From positions 4,899,597-4,961,596 of the forward strand of contig CM022677.1 in assembly GCA_012295275.1 (NCBI GenBank): a stretch of 62,000 bases of DNA, read 5' to 3'. Below are positions 13,211 through 24,922 of the stretch, in pieces. The notes beneath the pieces were generated by a model. It was not told where the DNA came from. It saw only the letters and a list, made by a program, of their open reading frames with translations, and ran no database searches. Made by a program: the position numbers and the translations under genes. Source of the DNA: Chrysomallon squamiferum. Its lineage: Eukaryota > Mollusca > Gastropoda > Neomphalida > Peltospiridae. Position 1 is the first letter of the stretch. Every line of letters begins with the position of its first letter.

Positions 13211-13504
13211 TTACACAGGTGTTAATTTCATTTAAAATTTAACTTTACAAACAATGAATATTCAAAGTAAAAATATTACAAAATACTAAACAGATAATCC
13301 TAATTTGTATTTAGATATTATAATTTTTTTTAAACTGTTTCTTAAAAGGAAAGTATTAAACAATTTGCGGAAATTAATTGTGGTTTGAGACCAAAACACG
13401 GTTTACTCACTATTATTCCAGACGCCGTGTAACAAGAGATGTTAGTTTCATGACGTCAAATTACCTCAAATATGTTGTTACGCTGAACATAGATTTTATT
13501 AATA
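12743..13504. other. No gene recognised; (AAT)/(ATT) microsatellites
   Basis: AT-rich, with short triplet arrays at 13100-13130 and 13168-13210. No exon is supported. Confidence 0.4.
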
Positions 13505-13680
13505 CAGTGGTACCTTGACTTACGAGTTTAATTTGTTCCATGGCCCAGCTCGTAACTCAATTTGCTCGTATATCAAATTAATTTTCCCAGCTGAAATTAA
13601 TTGAAATATCATTAATCCGTTCCAGCCCATCCAAAACCACCCATTTTTTTTGTAACGTGTTTTTAAATAAGCAAAAAGTA
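13505..13680 (+). mobile_element. Tigger/pogo-like terminal fragment
   Basis: The block at 13506-13580 starts cagtggtaccttgacttacg and continues with aatttgttcc and ctcgtaactcaatttgctcg. This is the typical left terminal region of Tc1/mariner-Tigger MITEs. No matching right end was found, so the copy is truncated, apparently into the (AAT)n array at 13706-13763. Confidence 0.5.
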
Positions 13681-13710
13681 TGTATAAAGTTAATAGTTCC
13701 CTTAAGAAGA

Positions 13711-13765
<55 letters not shown>

Positions 13766-14009
13766 TAATTAATTAATAGAAACAAAAAATTCTGTAAAAC
13801 AATAGATAGTTCATTTATACAGATACAAAATTATTCATGGTATGTATGTAATATGTATATTGCAATCGGACATTTTATTCAGATCATTTTGTACAGAAAT
13901 TAATTATTAATCTAATTAGTAAGTTAAAAGCCTTGTTTAACTTGTGGTACATATAAAAATAATGTGTTATGCAATAAAACAGCTGACGAAATCCCCACGA
14001 ACGTGTCAA

Positions 14010-14071
14010 CTGCGCATGTGCGAAAAAGTTTCATGGCGATACTGGAGCGCAAATAACTGCATCGATCGAAG
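14010..14071 (+). promoter_or_regulatory. Candidate promoter and leader exon of the innexin gene
   Basis: Locally GC-rich compared with its surroundings. It contains tgcgcatgtgcg at 14010-14021, one base from the NRF-1 palindrome GCGCATGCGC, and ends in a donor-like gaag|gtagga at 14071/14072. Position and orientation suit a 5' UTR exon for the innexin, but no transcript evidence exists here. A poly-T run at 14289-14336 lies in the supposed intron. Confidence 0.25.
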
Positions 14072-14289
14072 GTAGGATGAAAAACTACTTTTTGAGCTGA
14101 AATCTCGCTGATGATTTTCCAAAACATGTTCAGTTTTAACTTTTGTATCCATGGTAAATCAACGAATGTCTCTTTTGGGGTCTTTTAATAGATGAATTAA
14201 TAAAAAACTGGCGAGGAAAATTTCAGTAAACAAAATTAGTCACCAACAACTTTAAAAGTGCTAATTATAATTATTATATTAATATAGTT

Positions 14290-14339
<50 letters not shown>

Positions 14340-14562
14340 AAGTTATTTCAGATTTTACAGTTTGAGATGGATAAATAATAAAAGTGTCTTCGAAATAATA
14401 TTTTAACCTTAAACCTGTTAACGTACACTATTTATTTTCGACATACATTTAATAAAGGATAATAAATTATAATACATTTTTGTTACCATGTCCCATGCTT
14501 TGAGCTTTTGTTATAATGAACGTTTGTTAATGTATTTTTGATGTTAAATTATTTCAGTTAAA

Positions 14563-14592
14563 ATGGAATCAACAGAAAGTGTTATAACCTAA
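14563..14592 (+). promoter_or_regulatory. Nine-codon uORF in the innexin leader
   Basis: If the exon begins at 14558, the leader has an ATG at 14563 that runs nine codons to TAA at 14590, ending 10 bases before the main ATG at 14603. Such a frame could reduce initiation at the innexin start. The reading is direct; the effect is inference. Confidence 0.35.
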
Positions 14593-14602
14593 AATAAGAG
14601 TC

Positions 14603-16526
14603 ATGTCGTAAGTATTACATTTTTATTTTTTTCTAAATTTTTATTTTTTATTTTCCATTATTTTAGTCGTCAGAAAATACAAATATTTGGAAAATTAATA
14701 TAAAGCGTTTTAGAATAAGTTGAGTAAAATACAAATTAAAGGGAAGCAATCTGACAGGTGGTGAAAAGGAAGTTATATCTAAGTACTGAGGCCCATAAAA
14801 GGCTTTTTTGTTTTGTCTCCACAGTTTTCATTTAACACTCTCTCTTGTTTGTTTTGTCTTCATACACACAGTTTTAACACTCTGTCTTGTTTATTAAAAA
14901 ACAAAAATAGCAATGAGGTACAATCACATTCAAACAAGGTTTCAGGACTGTAAAATAGGTTAATGATTTCAGATGTGTGATATGTTAAGTAGTTTGGATT
15001 AATTCTTCATTTTGAAATGTGTTTCTGTAACCAAGAGTCTGGAAGCATTTTCTCATCACTTTAGTATTTCAGGTTTATTCCTGCATCTTTGTCACCTAAT
15101 AACAAACCAGAAAACAAATTTTATATACATATAAATGTGTGTATAAATATGTTGTTATAACTTTTGCAAAACCTATTGAGTTGATGTTCTTAACCATTGT
15201 TGCTTGAAATGATACAAGAAATAAATATCAAAAATATTTTATTTAAGAAAAACATCTTAGATTAAGTTAGAAACTCTAGTTGTTAAATTTAAAACATATA
15301 TCTGTTTTTATTCTTTTATTTATTTTATTATATATTGAAATTATTTCAGTGTGAGCTCTATTCTGGGAGGCTTTGCGACATTCTCCAAGCTCAGCTCAAG
15401 TAAGGATGATGACTGGGTGGACCGGTTCAATCATCTGTACACTGTTGTGTTGCTGGCTCTCTTCTCTGTGTTCATCAGTGGAGGACAGTTTTTTGGCAGT
15501 CCCATAGACTGCTGGTGTCCAGCTCATTTCACAGCGTCCATGGTCGCGTTTACTAAATCACTCTGCTGGGTGAATGGCACGTACTACGTCCCGATACACG
15601 AAGGAATCCCAGACAAGCACTCTGAGAGAGAGGAGCGACAGCTGCCCTACTACCAGTGGGTGCCTGTCATTCTCTTGTTCATGGCTTTCCTCTTCAAGCT
15701 GCCTGCCGTCATGTGGCGTCTGCTGAATACAAATAGTGGAATCAGTTTGGAGCAGGTTGTGAACATCATCACAGAGCTGCAGCTGAGTTCAGCTGAGAAG
15801 AGAGACGAGACAACAAAGCGAGTGGTACAGTACATGAGCAGGTGGCTGGAGATAAAGAAAAGCTACCAAAAAAAGAGTTTTCTTCAGCACTTGTCTAAAT
15901 GTTTCGTGTTTCTCTGGCAGAAACACGCAGGGAGGTATCTAACTGGACTCTACATGTTCATAAAGCTTCTGTACGTTGCAAATGTCGTGGGCCAGTTTTT
16001 CCTTCTGAATGCTTTTCTTGGAGAATGGTACAGCGTGTATGGTTTAGAAATCGTGTCGGGCTTGATAAATGATCATTCGTGGACTGAATCGAAACGTTTT
16101 CCAAAAATCACCCTCTGTGACTTTGACATTCGCCAGATGACTAATGTAGAGAGACAAACAGTGCAGTGTGTCCTGCCTTACAACCTCTTCAATGAAAACA
16201 TCTTCATCTTTCTCTGGTTTTGGCTTTTCCTTGTCTCCGTGGTAACAGTGTGGAATTCACTCGTCTGGTTTCAGCTACTTTTTGTACAGCACAATCGCAG
16301 GAAGTTTGTGAAGAAACATCTGAAGGAGATTGGTGAAATTCACACAGAATATGATGAAATGCTGGCAAAGAAATTTGCTGATCAGTATCTCCATGACGAC
16401 GGAGTCTTTGTTCTGAGACTGATTGTGAAAAACACGAGTGAAATTCTCTTTTCTGATGTAATTAAAAGTTTGTGGTTAACTTACAAAAATAAACGCAGTA
16501 AAATAAAAGCAGAGACATCACTGTGA
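14603..16526 (+). CDS. Innexin (invertebrate gap-junction/hemichannel protein)
   Basis: Forms membrane channels, either gap junctions or hemichannels. The main exon (15350-16526) has no ATG at its 5' end; it follows ttatttcag and an in-frame stop lies at 15336. Upstream, ATGTC at 14603-14607 precedes the donor gtaagt. Splicing 14607 to 15350 gives Met-Ser-Val-Ser-Ser-Ile-Leu-Gly-Gly-Phe, the usual innexin N-terminus, and a 393-residue protein of normal length. Domains: TM1 about residues 32-49; first loop with CWCPAHF and a third Cys at 74; YYQWVP at 102-107 opening TM2; cytoplasmic loop to about 195; TM3 about 199-222; second loop with Cys 258 and 275; TM4 about 286-313; a short tail of about 80 residues. 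An NGT glycosylation site (Asn 77) lies in the first loop. An untranslated leader exon probably begins at 14558 after atttcag. AATAAA occurs at 16914. Confidence 0.93.
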
Positions 16527-16920
16527 AGAGAAATGTGTAAGAACAAACTTAAAACTGGACAGATAGCAATTTGACTTATCAACAAAAAAAACACTGTAGT
16601 CTTAGTTGCTAATATATGTTTGTTAATATATATATATATGGAAATTCTGTCTTCTTCCAATTTCTCAAAAATTGTATTTGCCAAGCAGTGTACACCATTT
16701 TTGTTGATTTGAATATATATATATATATATATATATCTCATCTCCAGATCTGATTGCAAATTGTTTAATAACAGGGATTATTTCTCCTTTATTTTATTAC
16801 ATTATTAAAAGAAAGGGCTTTTGATTACATTTTATTTCTTTTGTAAAGTTATTGGTGGGTTTTTTTGTTGTTTTTTTGAATTTATTATTTTATTTGCTTG
16901 TCTTTGACAAGTAAATAAAA
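16527..16920 (+). other. Innexin 3' UTR with polyadenylation signal
   Basis: AT-rich with (TA)n tracts at 16627-16640 and 16714-16736. The first clear AATAAA is at 16914-16919. The true end is inferred. Confidence 0.45.
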
Positions 16921-17995
16921 TATATATTTTTTTTAAATATATATTAAATTTTTATGTCATCAGCAAAGTTAATCAAAGAGTAAAATGATCAGTATAAATT
17001 AATATTATCAAATCATTAAGAATTCTATGAATTCTTTAGTTGATTTTTTTATTTTATTTTTTCTTCGTGTAAGTTTTGAAATATACCAGACAACTATTGT
17101 TTTCACCTTTTTAATTTCTCTTTTGTTATTTTACATTATCAAAAAGAAACAGCTTTTGATTACATTTTCTTTTCTTTTGTAAAGTAGTTTTTTTTTTTTT
17201 TTTTTGTCTTTCTTTAAAATTTATTATTTTATTTACTTTTCTTTTTACAGTAAAAAAAAAAAAATGATTTCAGATTAAACTTTTCTGGTTTAGAAGATTT
17301 GGTAAATGTGTATATATATATATATTTTTTTTTAAATGTTTTTTATTTCATGAGTAAAGGCAATCACAGTAAGATGATTAGTATAAACATTTATTAATTA
17401 TTAAATCCTTAAGAATTCTGTGAATTATTTTTTTATTTTGAAAAGAAAAAGGTGAGATTATTTTTCTTTTAGGTATGTAATGTTTGTTTCTTTACATACA
17501 TATTTTAATATATAAAAAATATTTTTTAATTTTGTTACTGAGTATGAGTTTTTGGATTAAACTTTTGTTTGAAGATTTGGTACAAATTAATATTAATTAT
17601 CAAATCATTAAGAATTCTGTGAATTATTTTTGTTTTTGAAAGTTTTGAAAAGAAAAAGATGAGATTATTTTTCTTTTAGGTATGTAATGTTTGTTTCTTT
17701 ACATACATATCTTAATATATAAAAAAGTATTTTTTAATTTTGTTACTGAGTATGAGTTTTTGGATTAAACTTTTGTTTGAAGATTTGGTATAAATTAATA
17801 TTAATTATCAAATCATTAAGAATTCTGTGAATTCTTTTCATTTTCTTTCAATTTTTTTATCATGTAATTTTGTTATTAAGTACAAGTTTTTGGATTAAAC
17901 TTTTCTCTGAAGATTTGGTATAAATTAATACTAATTATCAAATCATTAAGAATTCTGTGAAGTTTTTGGATTAAACTCTGGTTTCAGATTAAATT
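16921..17995. repeat. Diverged tandem copies of an AT-rich unit
   Basis: The block aaatcattaagaattctgtg recurs near 17010 (one change), 17404, 17603, 17810 and 17940, usually after ggattaaacttttgtttgaa and atttggta. Spacing is about 130-400 bp, so this is an irregular tandem duplication. No coding content. Confidence 0.65.
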
Positions 17996-18279
17996 ATTAT
18001 TTTTTAAGTATTTAATTTAGATCATTTTTCATTATCATACCATAAGTACTGGATGTACTGGCTTCATCTATTTAAATTTTCCTGTGATTGTACTGAAATA
18101 TAATTACTAAAATGTAATTACTAGAAGACTGCTTTTTATTTTTTTTTTAAATTTGTTATATTTTCTTAATAAAAGTTTTAAAACATTATTTGGTTTTTTA
18201 GTGTAACATGCTGAAGTTTTGTTTAAACTTTGCTCCAGTTGTAAACTAATATTTATTTTATTCTGACATTTTATTTCAT

Positions 18280-18430
18280 CACACACACACACATACATAT
18301 ACGTATACCACACATATATCTTATACCATACACACAATCATACACACAAAAACATGCATACATATATACCAGACTTCCACACACACACACACACACTCTC
18401 ACACATACATACACACAAACATACATTCAC
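18280..18430. repeat. CA-rich simple sequence
   Basis: Interrupted (CA)n and (CATA)n runs. They abut the Ty3/Gypsy remnant on its left. Confidence 0.6.
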
Positions 18431-18457
18431 ACCACAAACATGTTAACAATTATGTCT

Positions 18458-18990
18458 ATGGTAAGCGTATCATAGTGGAAACTGACCATGAGCCATTTGA
18501 GAGCATTTGGAAAAACAGCTTTGCATCTCCCAGATTACAGCGTCTCCTGCTCAGAATGTCAGAGTAAGATTTAAAGGAAATGATACACTGTGCTTGGCCA
18601 GAATATAGCAGTGTCTGTCCGCCCGATTGGAATGAATACTGGACTCTGAGAGAAGATTTAAATGTCGAGAAGAGCTTGGCCTTGAAGGGACACACTGTCC
18701 AGTAATCCCAGACAAACTGCGTCCTTAGATGTTTAAAATCATCCACAACAACATCTTGGGTCTGAGAAATGCCAGCTGACGGCTAAATATTGCTTGTTCT
18801 GGCCTGGTAGCTAGTAAAGAGATGACTGCCTCATGTAAAACATGCAGACAGCTTTCAAAACAGGAGCCAGGGAAACCTTGTTTCCACACAGTGTGCCAAG
18901 CTACCCTTGACAAATGAGCACAGTATCTAAACACAGCTGATTACTACAGCAAATTCCCAGTGGTCTGAAAACTACTTCACCAGCTTGTAA
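18458..18990 (+). mobile_element. Ty3/Gypsy retrotransposon remnant with internal deletion
   Basis: A frame beginning near 18465 reads VETDHEPFESIWKNSF and PRLQRLLLRMSE, the Ty3/Gypsy RNase-H TDH-x-P-L block and following helix. After a stop it continues with WPEYSSVCPPDWNEYW, LREDLNVEKSLALKGHTV, and then separated pieces of the integrase N-terminal zinc region (HVKHADSFQNRSQGN). The sequence between RNase-H and the pre-integrase spacer is missing, and stops interrupt the rest. No LTR or reverse transcriptase is seen. Family assignment rests on recalled motifs. Confidence 0.65.
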
Positions 18991-20074
18991 TCTGTAATGA
19001 AAGATGTTAATTTTGATTGTAAATAACACATCATGAATCTGAATGTGTTTAAAACATACTGAATATGAAATTTATTATGCATTAGTGATATTTTATGTTA
19101 TTTATTTATTTATTTATTTTTAATATATTAATTTTTTAATGTGAGCAGTTTACAGGAATTGTTTTATTTTATGGATTAATTTGAGTTTGTGTGTGCATGG
19201 GGATCTTAAGAAACAAATTTACAATGTGGCAAACATTATCTCACATTAATATTTCCAGTGGCTGGTAAAACAGCATAGTTTTTGATAAATGAAGATATTA
19301 GCTGTAACAGGAAACATTCTAAAATATACACTATGAAATATTGAGACAATAAGAGAAAAAACAACAACACAAATATTTTCTCTAATCATTTATTTTTAAC
19401 AAAAACACAAATGAAAATGCATTAAAAATAAAAAAATAATTATTTTCCCATACAAAACTTAACATCTTGATGCAAAAACGAGAACAAATAAAAAATACTG
19501 AAAATTATTACTGAGCATTCATGTGCGTATTTCACAACCATGTTTAAACAGTTGAAAGATGGACAAAAATATATGTTAATTTAAAATAATAATGACTGAA
19601 ATGGAACAAGAAAAGAATATGAAAGAGGAAAAAAATTGTTAAATCAATTTAAATATTTTCATTTAAAAGAGAAAAATAACGTAAATGAAATATTGCTAGA
19701 AATTTACAATAAATTATTTTAGGCTTATTTTATACCAAAAACATTATTTTAACATTATTTTATTAAATGAAACATTAATTAAGTTCTTAAATTACAACTT
19801 AATTAATCTTATGTATTACACATATTTATTATATTTTAAAACATTTTTTTTTTTTTTTGACATAGGAAAAAAAAAAAAAAAGAAAACAGAACAAAACCCC
19901 CACCAAATCAACATGTTCTGTTTAAAACATTGGTATTTGTTACTCAGAATAATTCAGTAACAGAATTAACATTTATATATGAAGACTTTTAATGTTGATT
20001 TCAAAACTGCTGTAACCCAGATATTGCAAACATTTATCATTAAAAAAGAGAACTTTCAAGAAAACAAAAAGTTC

Positions 20075-20110
<36 letters not shown>

Positions 20111-20300
20111 TAAAATTATTAAATATTTAAGTACTGACTGTTAATGACATCTGAATGTAAGTTGTTTACTCATGCAGACACACCCTGCCTCACCAACACA
20201 TGCACATCTAATGCACAGACACACAGAGGTAAATTCAGAGAGTTCACAGAATATGAACAACTCTCTCTCTCTCCCTCCCTCTGTCCCTCCCTTCCCCCAG

Positions 20301-20343
<43 letters not shown>

Positions 20344-21535
20344 ATGGACAAATCTAGGAAATGTTAAATAGTAAGTACATTTTATCACATTCCAGATAAG
20401 AAAATAAAATACTATTTAAAAAAAATAAAAAGTAAGGAACCAAGAAATGCATATAGTATTGAATATTCACTAGACATAATTAGCTGATATAATGCTGGTC
20501 AAAAGTTTCCAAACAATATGGATGCCATCCATATTTTACTCATGTATTGTCAAAGATACACTTAAAAACATTAAAACAGCTTTATAAAGTAAATTATTCA
20601 CACAGCCTAGTATCAACAAATAAAGTAAAATTAATATAGTTTAAAAATGCCATCTTGAACATATAATAGACAACATTTTCAATCAAATTAGAAAACAAAC
20701 AAATGAATTTTAAACAAAGAAAATAAAACATAACCTTTCAAACTACCATTTCTCATCAGATTGAGAATTTTATGGCAAAATTCTGTATTACCAAGAATGT
20801 AATTAAAAACAAACAAAACTAAGGTAAAATAAAAAGTCACATCTTATTAAAATTTAGCATATCTAAACATATTAAATAATAAAAATAGTAATAAAGTAAA
20901 ACATAACAATAATAATAATGACAAAAATGAAAATAATGATGATGATAATAAAAATAAAATAAGAGTTGTAAAAAAATTCAGTGAATGTGACAGTAAGTAA
21001 GAAAAGAAAAACACTACTCAAAACATTTAGTAATAATTATCTTCTTTTTCTAATTATAGAATAAATTTCTTAATTATTATTATATACTGAATTTTTTTTT
21101 TTTCGTTATTTTATATACCTGATTTTTTAATGATTTTTAAAAATATATAAATGTATTTAAATATGATTTCAGGAAAAAGTATTTTGATCACTTTTGAACA
21201 TGATAATTTTGATAGACTCATGAAGTTACATTACTAAGTTTGACTTTGTTCAGGTAGTAGTTTTGAGCTAATAACACATTTTATTTATCCATTGTCAACT
21301 CAAATGTTAAACATACAGGATATAATTAGTTACATAAACAAATAATAATAATAATAATTAAAAAACAGCAACAGAGCAACATCCACCACAAATAATTATT
21401 ATCTATATTCACACATACATAAATAAAAAATGAAAAAGGAAGCAGATAATAACAAAATAATAAAACATAAATAAAAATAATAATAATAATAACAAATTAA
21501 TTATTTTGACATTTAAAAATGATCTAGAATTAACA
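18991..21535. other. AT-rich sequence, probably includes the Frizzled 3' UTR
   Basis: No exon found. Microsatellites occur at 20079-20107 (AAT) and 20300-20341 (CA). On the minus strand an AATAAA lies at 21280-21285, about 630 bp past the Frizzled stop. Confidence 0.4.
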
Positions 21536-21925
21536 CATGTTTCTGTTGTTTTGTAACTGTTACTATGACAGCTTACACTGTTGTTTTGTAACTGTTGCTA
21601 TGACAGCTCACACTGTTGTTTTGTAACTGTTGCTATGACAGCTCACATCCATGACTGTTGTTGTTTTGTAACTGTTGCTATGACAGCTCACACTGTTGTT
21701 TTTTGTAACTGTTGACAGCTCACACAGCTTTGTAACTGTTGTTGTTTTGTAACTGTTGCTATGACAGCTCACACTGTTGTTTTGTAACTGTTGCTATGAC
21801 AGCTCACACTGTTGTTTTGTAACTGTTGCTATGACAGCTCACACTCTGTTGTTTTGTAACTGTTGCTATGACAGCTCACACTCTGTTGTTTTGTAACTGT
21901 TGCTATGACAGCTCACACTCGAGTC
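21536..21925. repeat. 34-35 bp minisatellite overlapping the Frizzled stop codon
   Basis: About ten units of ttgttttgtaactgttgcta followed by tgacagctcacac, with a few shortened copies. The right-most unit contains the complement of the Frizzled stop codon (21913-21915), so the array would be transcribed as the start of the 3' UTR. Confidence 0.85.
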
Positions 21926-23529
21926 TGCGGTGTTTGTGGGATAAAAAAGCCATTCCACGTGCGGGCTGTCTTTTCATTCAGCAGCCACAAACTGGATGCA
22001 GCACCACCTGCGAGAGACATGATGATCTGCAACACGTAGATCTCCACTGCTGGAATAGACCGGTCCAAGGAACAGTCGTAATAACTAACACAAGGTTTGT
22101 CCATAGCCTGGGCTGTCCACTCGCCGAAGTTAATCATTTCATACCACAGACATCCGATAACACATACAGCAGCAGTAACATATACTGCGGTAAAAATGCC
22201 CATCTTGGTCATCAACACTTCCAATTTTTTAATATATAATCCGTCCTCTTTTAAAATAATTTTAGCGCGAAATAAAGAAACAAATCCTGGCAGAAAGAGT
22301 CCAGTACCGACAACAACGAACAAGATTTGAGGTGTTAAAACGAAGACAGTCTCAGCTGTGATGTCATCAACTGACACTTGACATAGTCCTGTAAGTTCAT
22401 TGCCCTCAACTCTTCTCATTGTCACTATGGTGATAGTCATAACTGCAGGAATGATCCAAGAAGCTAGGTGGAAATAACCACTGCAAGACTTTATTGCTTC
22501 TTGTCTCCAATTCTTGTTTGCTGACAAAACCAACACAGTGTCAGGATGACCCACCAGATGGAAGTTGCCATCCTGAAATAGTACAGTAAAATAAACAGTA
22601 TGTTACAGCGCGTGCTCTCGATCCCTGCCTGAATGAGAAACATTCGACCATCCTGTCTGGTACCGCACGATACTCTATCCGCTTCTTTTATTATACTGAC
22701 CATGACAGCCATAGAATACACAGCATAACACATCGCCATAAATATAACTGGTCTTTCGGGGGTATTTGAATCTTGAGTTATCCATAACAAAGGTAAGTAC
22801 AGTAAGCGTAGAACAAATACAACATAAGAATGCCCAGCCCACCATACACAGCCGGAAATACACTTTATCTGACTGACTGAAATACACGTCGACGTCACAA
22901 CGAGGCGCACACGATTTATTTGCTTGAAGGTGACTTATGTGAACGAACCTGGCTGGACAGATGTCGTTGTGCTTGGTGTCAGACGTCTCAGATGTTGATT
23001 TTATCAAAGACTCGAAGTCTTTTTTCATCTCTGGATCCATCAGACTAGTGTTCACTTGTTGAGTTATATTGGGCGGCTCTATACACAGAGTGCTAGAGAC
23101 ATTTCCAGACTCTGGCAGCTTCTCGCACGATAAAGGATCCGGCCAGGAAAAGTGAAATTTGTTGAGAATGGGTTCACACTTTGACTTTACCTCGAGACAC
23201 AGAGAACGACAAGGCGAAATGGTAAACGTCACTTCGTCAAATTCAGTACACATCGGAACATACACTGAGCACAGGAAAATCTTCAATAATGGTGAACATC
23301 CAAACTGAACAAGAGGAAAAAATAGTTGTACCTGATGATCTGCTTCATACAGACTCCTGTCTCCAACCAGATTGGGCATTCGAGTCATGTTGTACCCTAC
23401 GTCCGAGCACGTGGATTTCGTAATAGGCTCGCACTTGACATTGTGTTCGAACGTCGTGGAACACACAGCTGACGGCGATGACGACGTCCATAGCACAAAG
23501 ATTAAAACGAGCAGAACTGACCCCGGCAT
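21913..23529 (-). CDS. Frizzled receptor, FZD4-like, with two single-base frame breaks
   Basis: Wnt receptor of the plasma membrane. One exon gives about 538 residues, close to vertebrate FZD4. Residues 1-23 form a signal peptide. A ten-cysteine Wnt-binding CRD spans about 33-149 and includes MTRMPNLVG and FLCSVYVPMCTE; its HFSWPDPLSC resembles FZD4 most. TM1 is about 226-248. The remaining helices include ERPVIFMAMCYAVYS, MATSIWWVILTLCWF and LTGLCQV. KTARTW near the C-terminus is the Dishevelled-binding KT-x-x-x-W. The frame is lost at a G5 run (22758-22762, one base extra) and regained at an A4 run (22526-22529, one base short), so a 230-bp middle part lies in another frame with motifs intact. 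Five N-glycosylation sites lie outside the membrane. The protein ends QTRV, a possible PDZ ligand. The frame breaks may be sequencing errors; a recent pseudogene is the alternative. Confidence 0.9.
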
Positions 23530-23530
23530 C

Positions 23531-23545
23531 TTACCCGCGTCTCAT
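23531..23545 (-). promoter_or_regulatory. Minimal uORF just before the Frizzled ATG
   Basis: An ATG at 23545 opens a four-codon frame that ends in TAA at 23531-23533, one base before the Frizzled start. It supports 23529 as the main start, since no longer in-frame extension exists. A role in lowering or re-initiating translation is inference. Confidence 0.4.
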
Positions 23546-24671
23546 TTTTTTACTTCTTATAATAATCGTATCCGTACAAACAAACTGATTCGAACGTTTC
23601 AGACTAATGTAAACAATTATGTATTCATCCGCCGTATGTATTCTAATAATTATTCCCTTCAGAAAAAATTTTTTCTTCCTAAAAAAAAAAAAAAAAATCT
23701 TTCCTAACACACAACACACATATGCACACACACACACACACACACATATAAAAGAATATTAGAAATGTTCACATCTTTGTCCGTTCTTGGTGCGGAGATA
23801 TTTCTGGTGAAACGTTAACAGGTTTGTATTATAATTTTCTCTGTGATTTATTAATTTAAAAAAAAAACTCTAATTTAAAAAAAAAAAATTACATATTTAT
23901 TTAATATTTTCGATTATCATTTTCAATTAGGTATAATATTTGAGTGTTAATGTTCTTCAATGTGTTTTGCAGCGGCTTTTTTTTTTTAATAAACTAATTT
24001 TGTTGATGTTTTTGTTTTCATTATTAGAGGTTTGATGTCTGGCTTTTGCTTATATATGTATAAACAGCTGAGTGTAAATACAATAATTATTATATAAAAC
24101 TTAATATATAAATGAAATGAGTAATGATATTAAAAATACAAAATTTAATAAAATACATAAACAACAACAACAACAACAACAAGTAGTAGTATCATCATAA
24201 AAAAAATACCAGACAACAACAACAAAAAAAATAAAAAAAAAAAATAATATAATGCAATTAATTTTCTTTTTAGTTTTAATTATGGGTATTATTTTTATTT
24301 TTAGATAGAAAATGACTTTATGTTCATAAATAAGGAAATTACAGATTGAAATACACTGGTAACAAATACTGATAATAAATATTAACTACTGCAGCTACCA
24401 CATCCAATGCTGCTGCTGCTGCTGTTTCTGTGATTATAACTTACTACTTCTGATACATCTACTACTACAACTACTAGTATTACTGTTGCTACTAGTATTA
24501 CTACCATTGCTACTACTACTATTATTGCTACTGCTACTATTTTAATTACTACAACTACTACTACTTTAACTGCTACTACTATATACTATGACATTATATT
24601 AGTATTGCTGCTACTACTATTAATGCATCTGCTTCTGTTATTTTTTTAAAGGCATAGATTGCTGTTTTTAC
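23546..24671. other. Frizzled upstream region and degenerate triplet tracts
   Basis: No gene. It contains (CA)n at 23722-23745, (CAA)n at 24160-24180 and impure ACT triplets at 24380-24620. No clear promoter element was seen. Confidence 0.35.
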
Positions 24672-24922
24672 ACTAATTTCTATCACTTTTCTTATGTTAC
24701 AACTACTCATACTTGTTAACTGCTATCACAAGGTAATTTCTATCACTTTTCTTGTGTTACAACTGCTGATACTTGTTAACTGCTATCACAAGGTAATTTC
24801 TATCACTTTTCTTATATTACAACTGCTGATACTTGTTAACTGCTTTATCACAAGGTAATTTCTATCACTTTTCTTGTTACAACTGCTCATACTTGTTAAC
24901 TGCTATCACAAGGTAATTTCTA
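24672..24922. repeat. 60-bp minisatellite, about four copies
   Basis: The unit contains aatttctatcacttttctta, gttacaactgctcatacttg and ttaactgctatcacaaggt. Copies differ by single bases and short indels. Confidence 0.85.
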
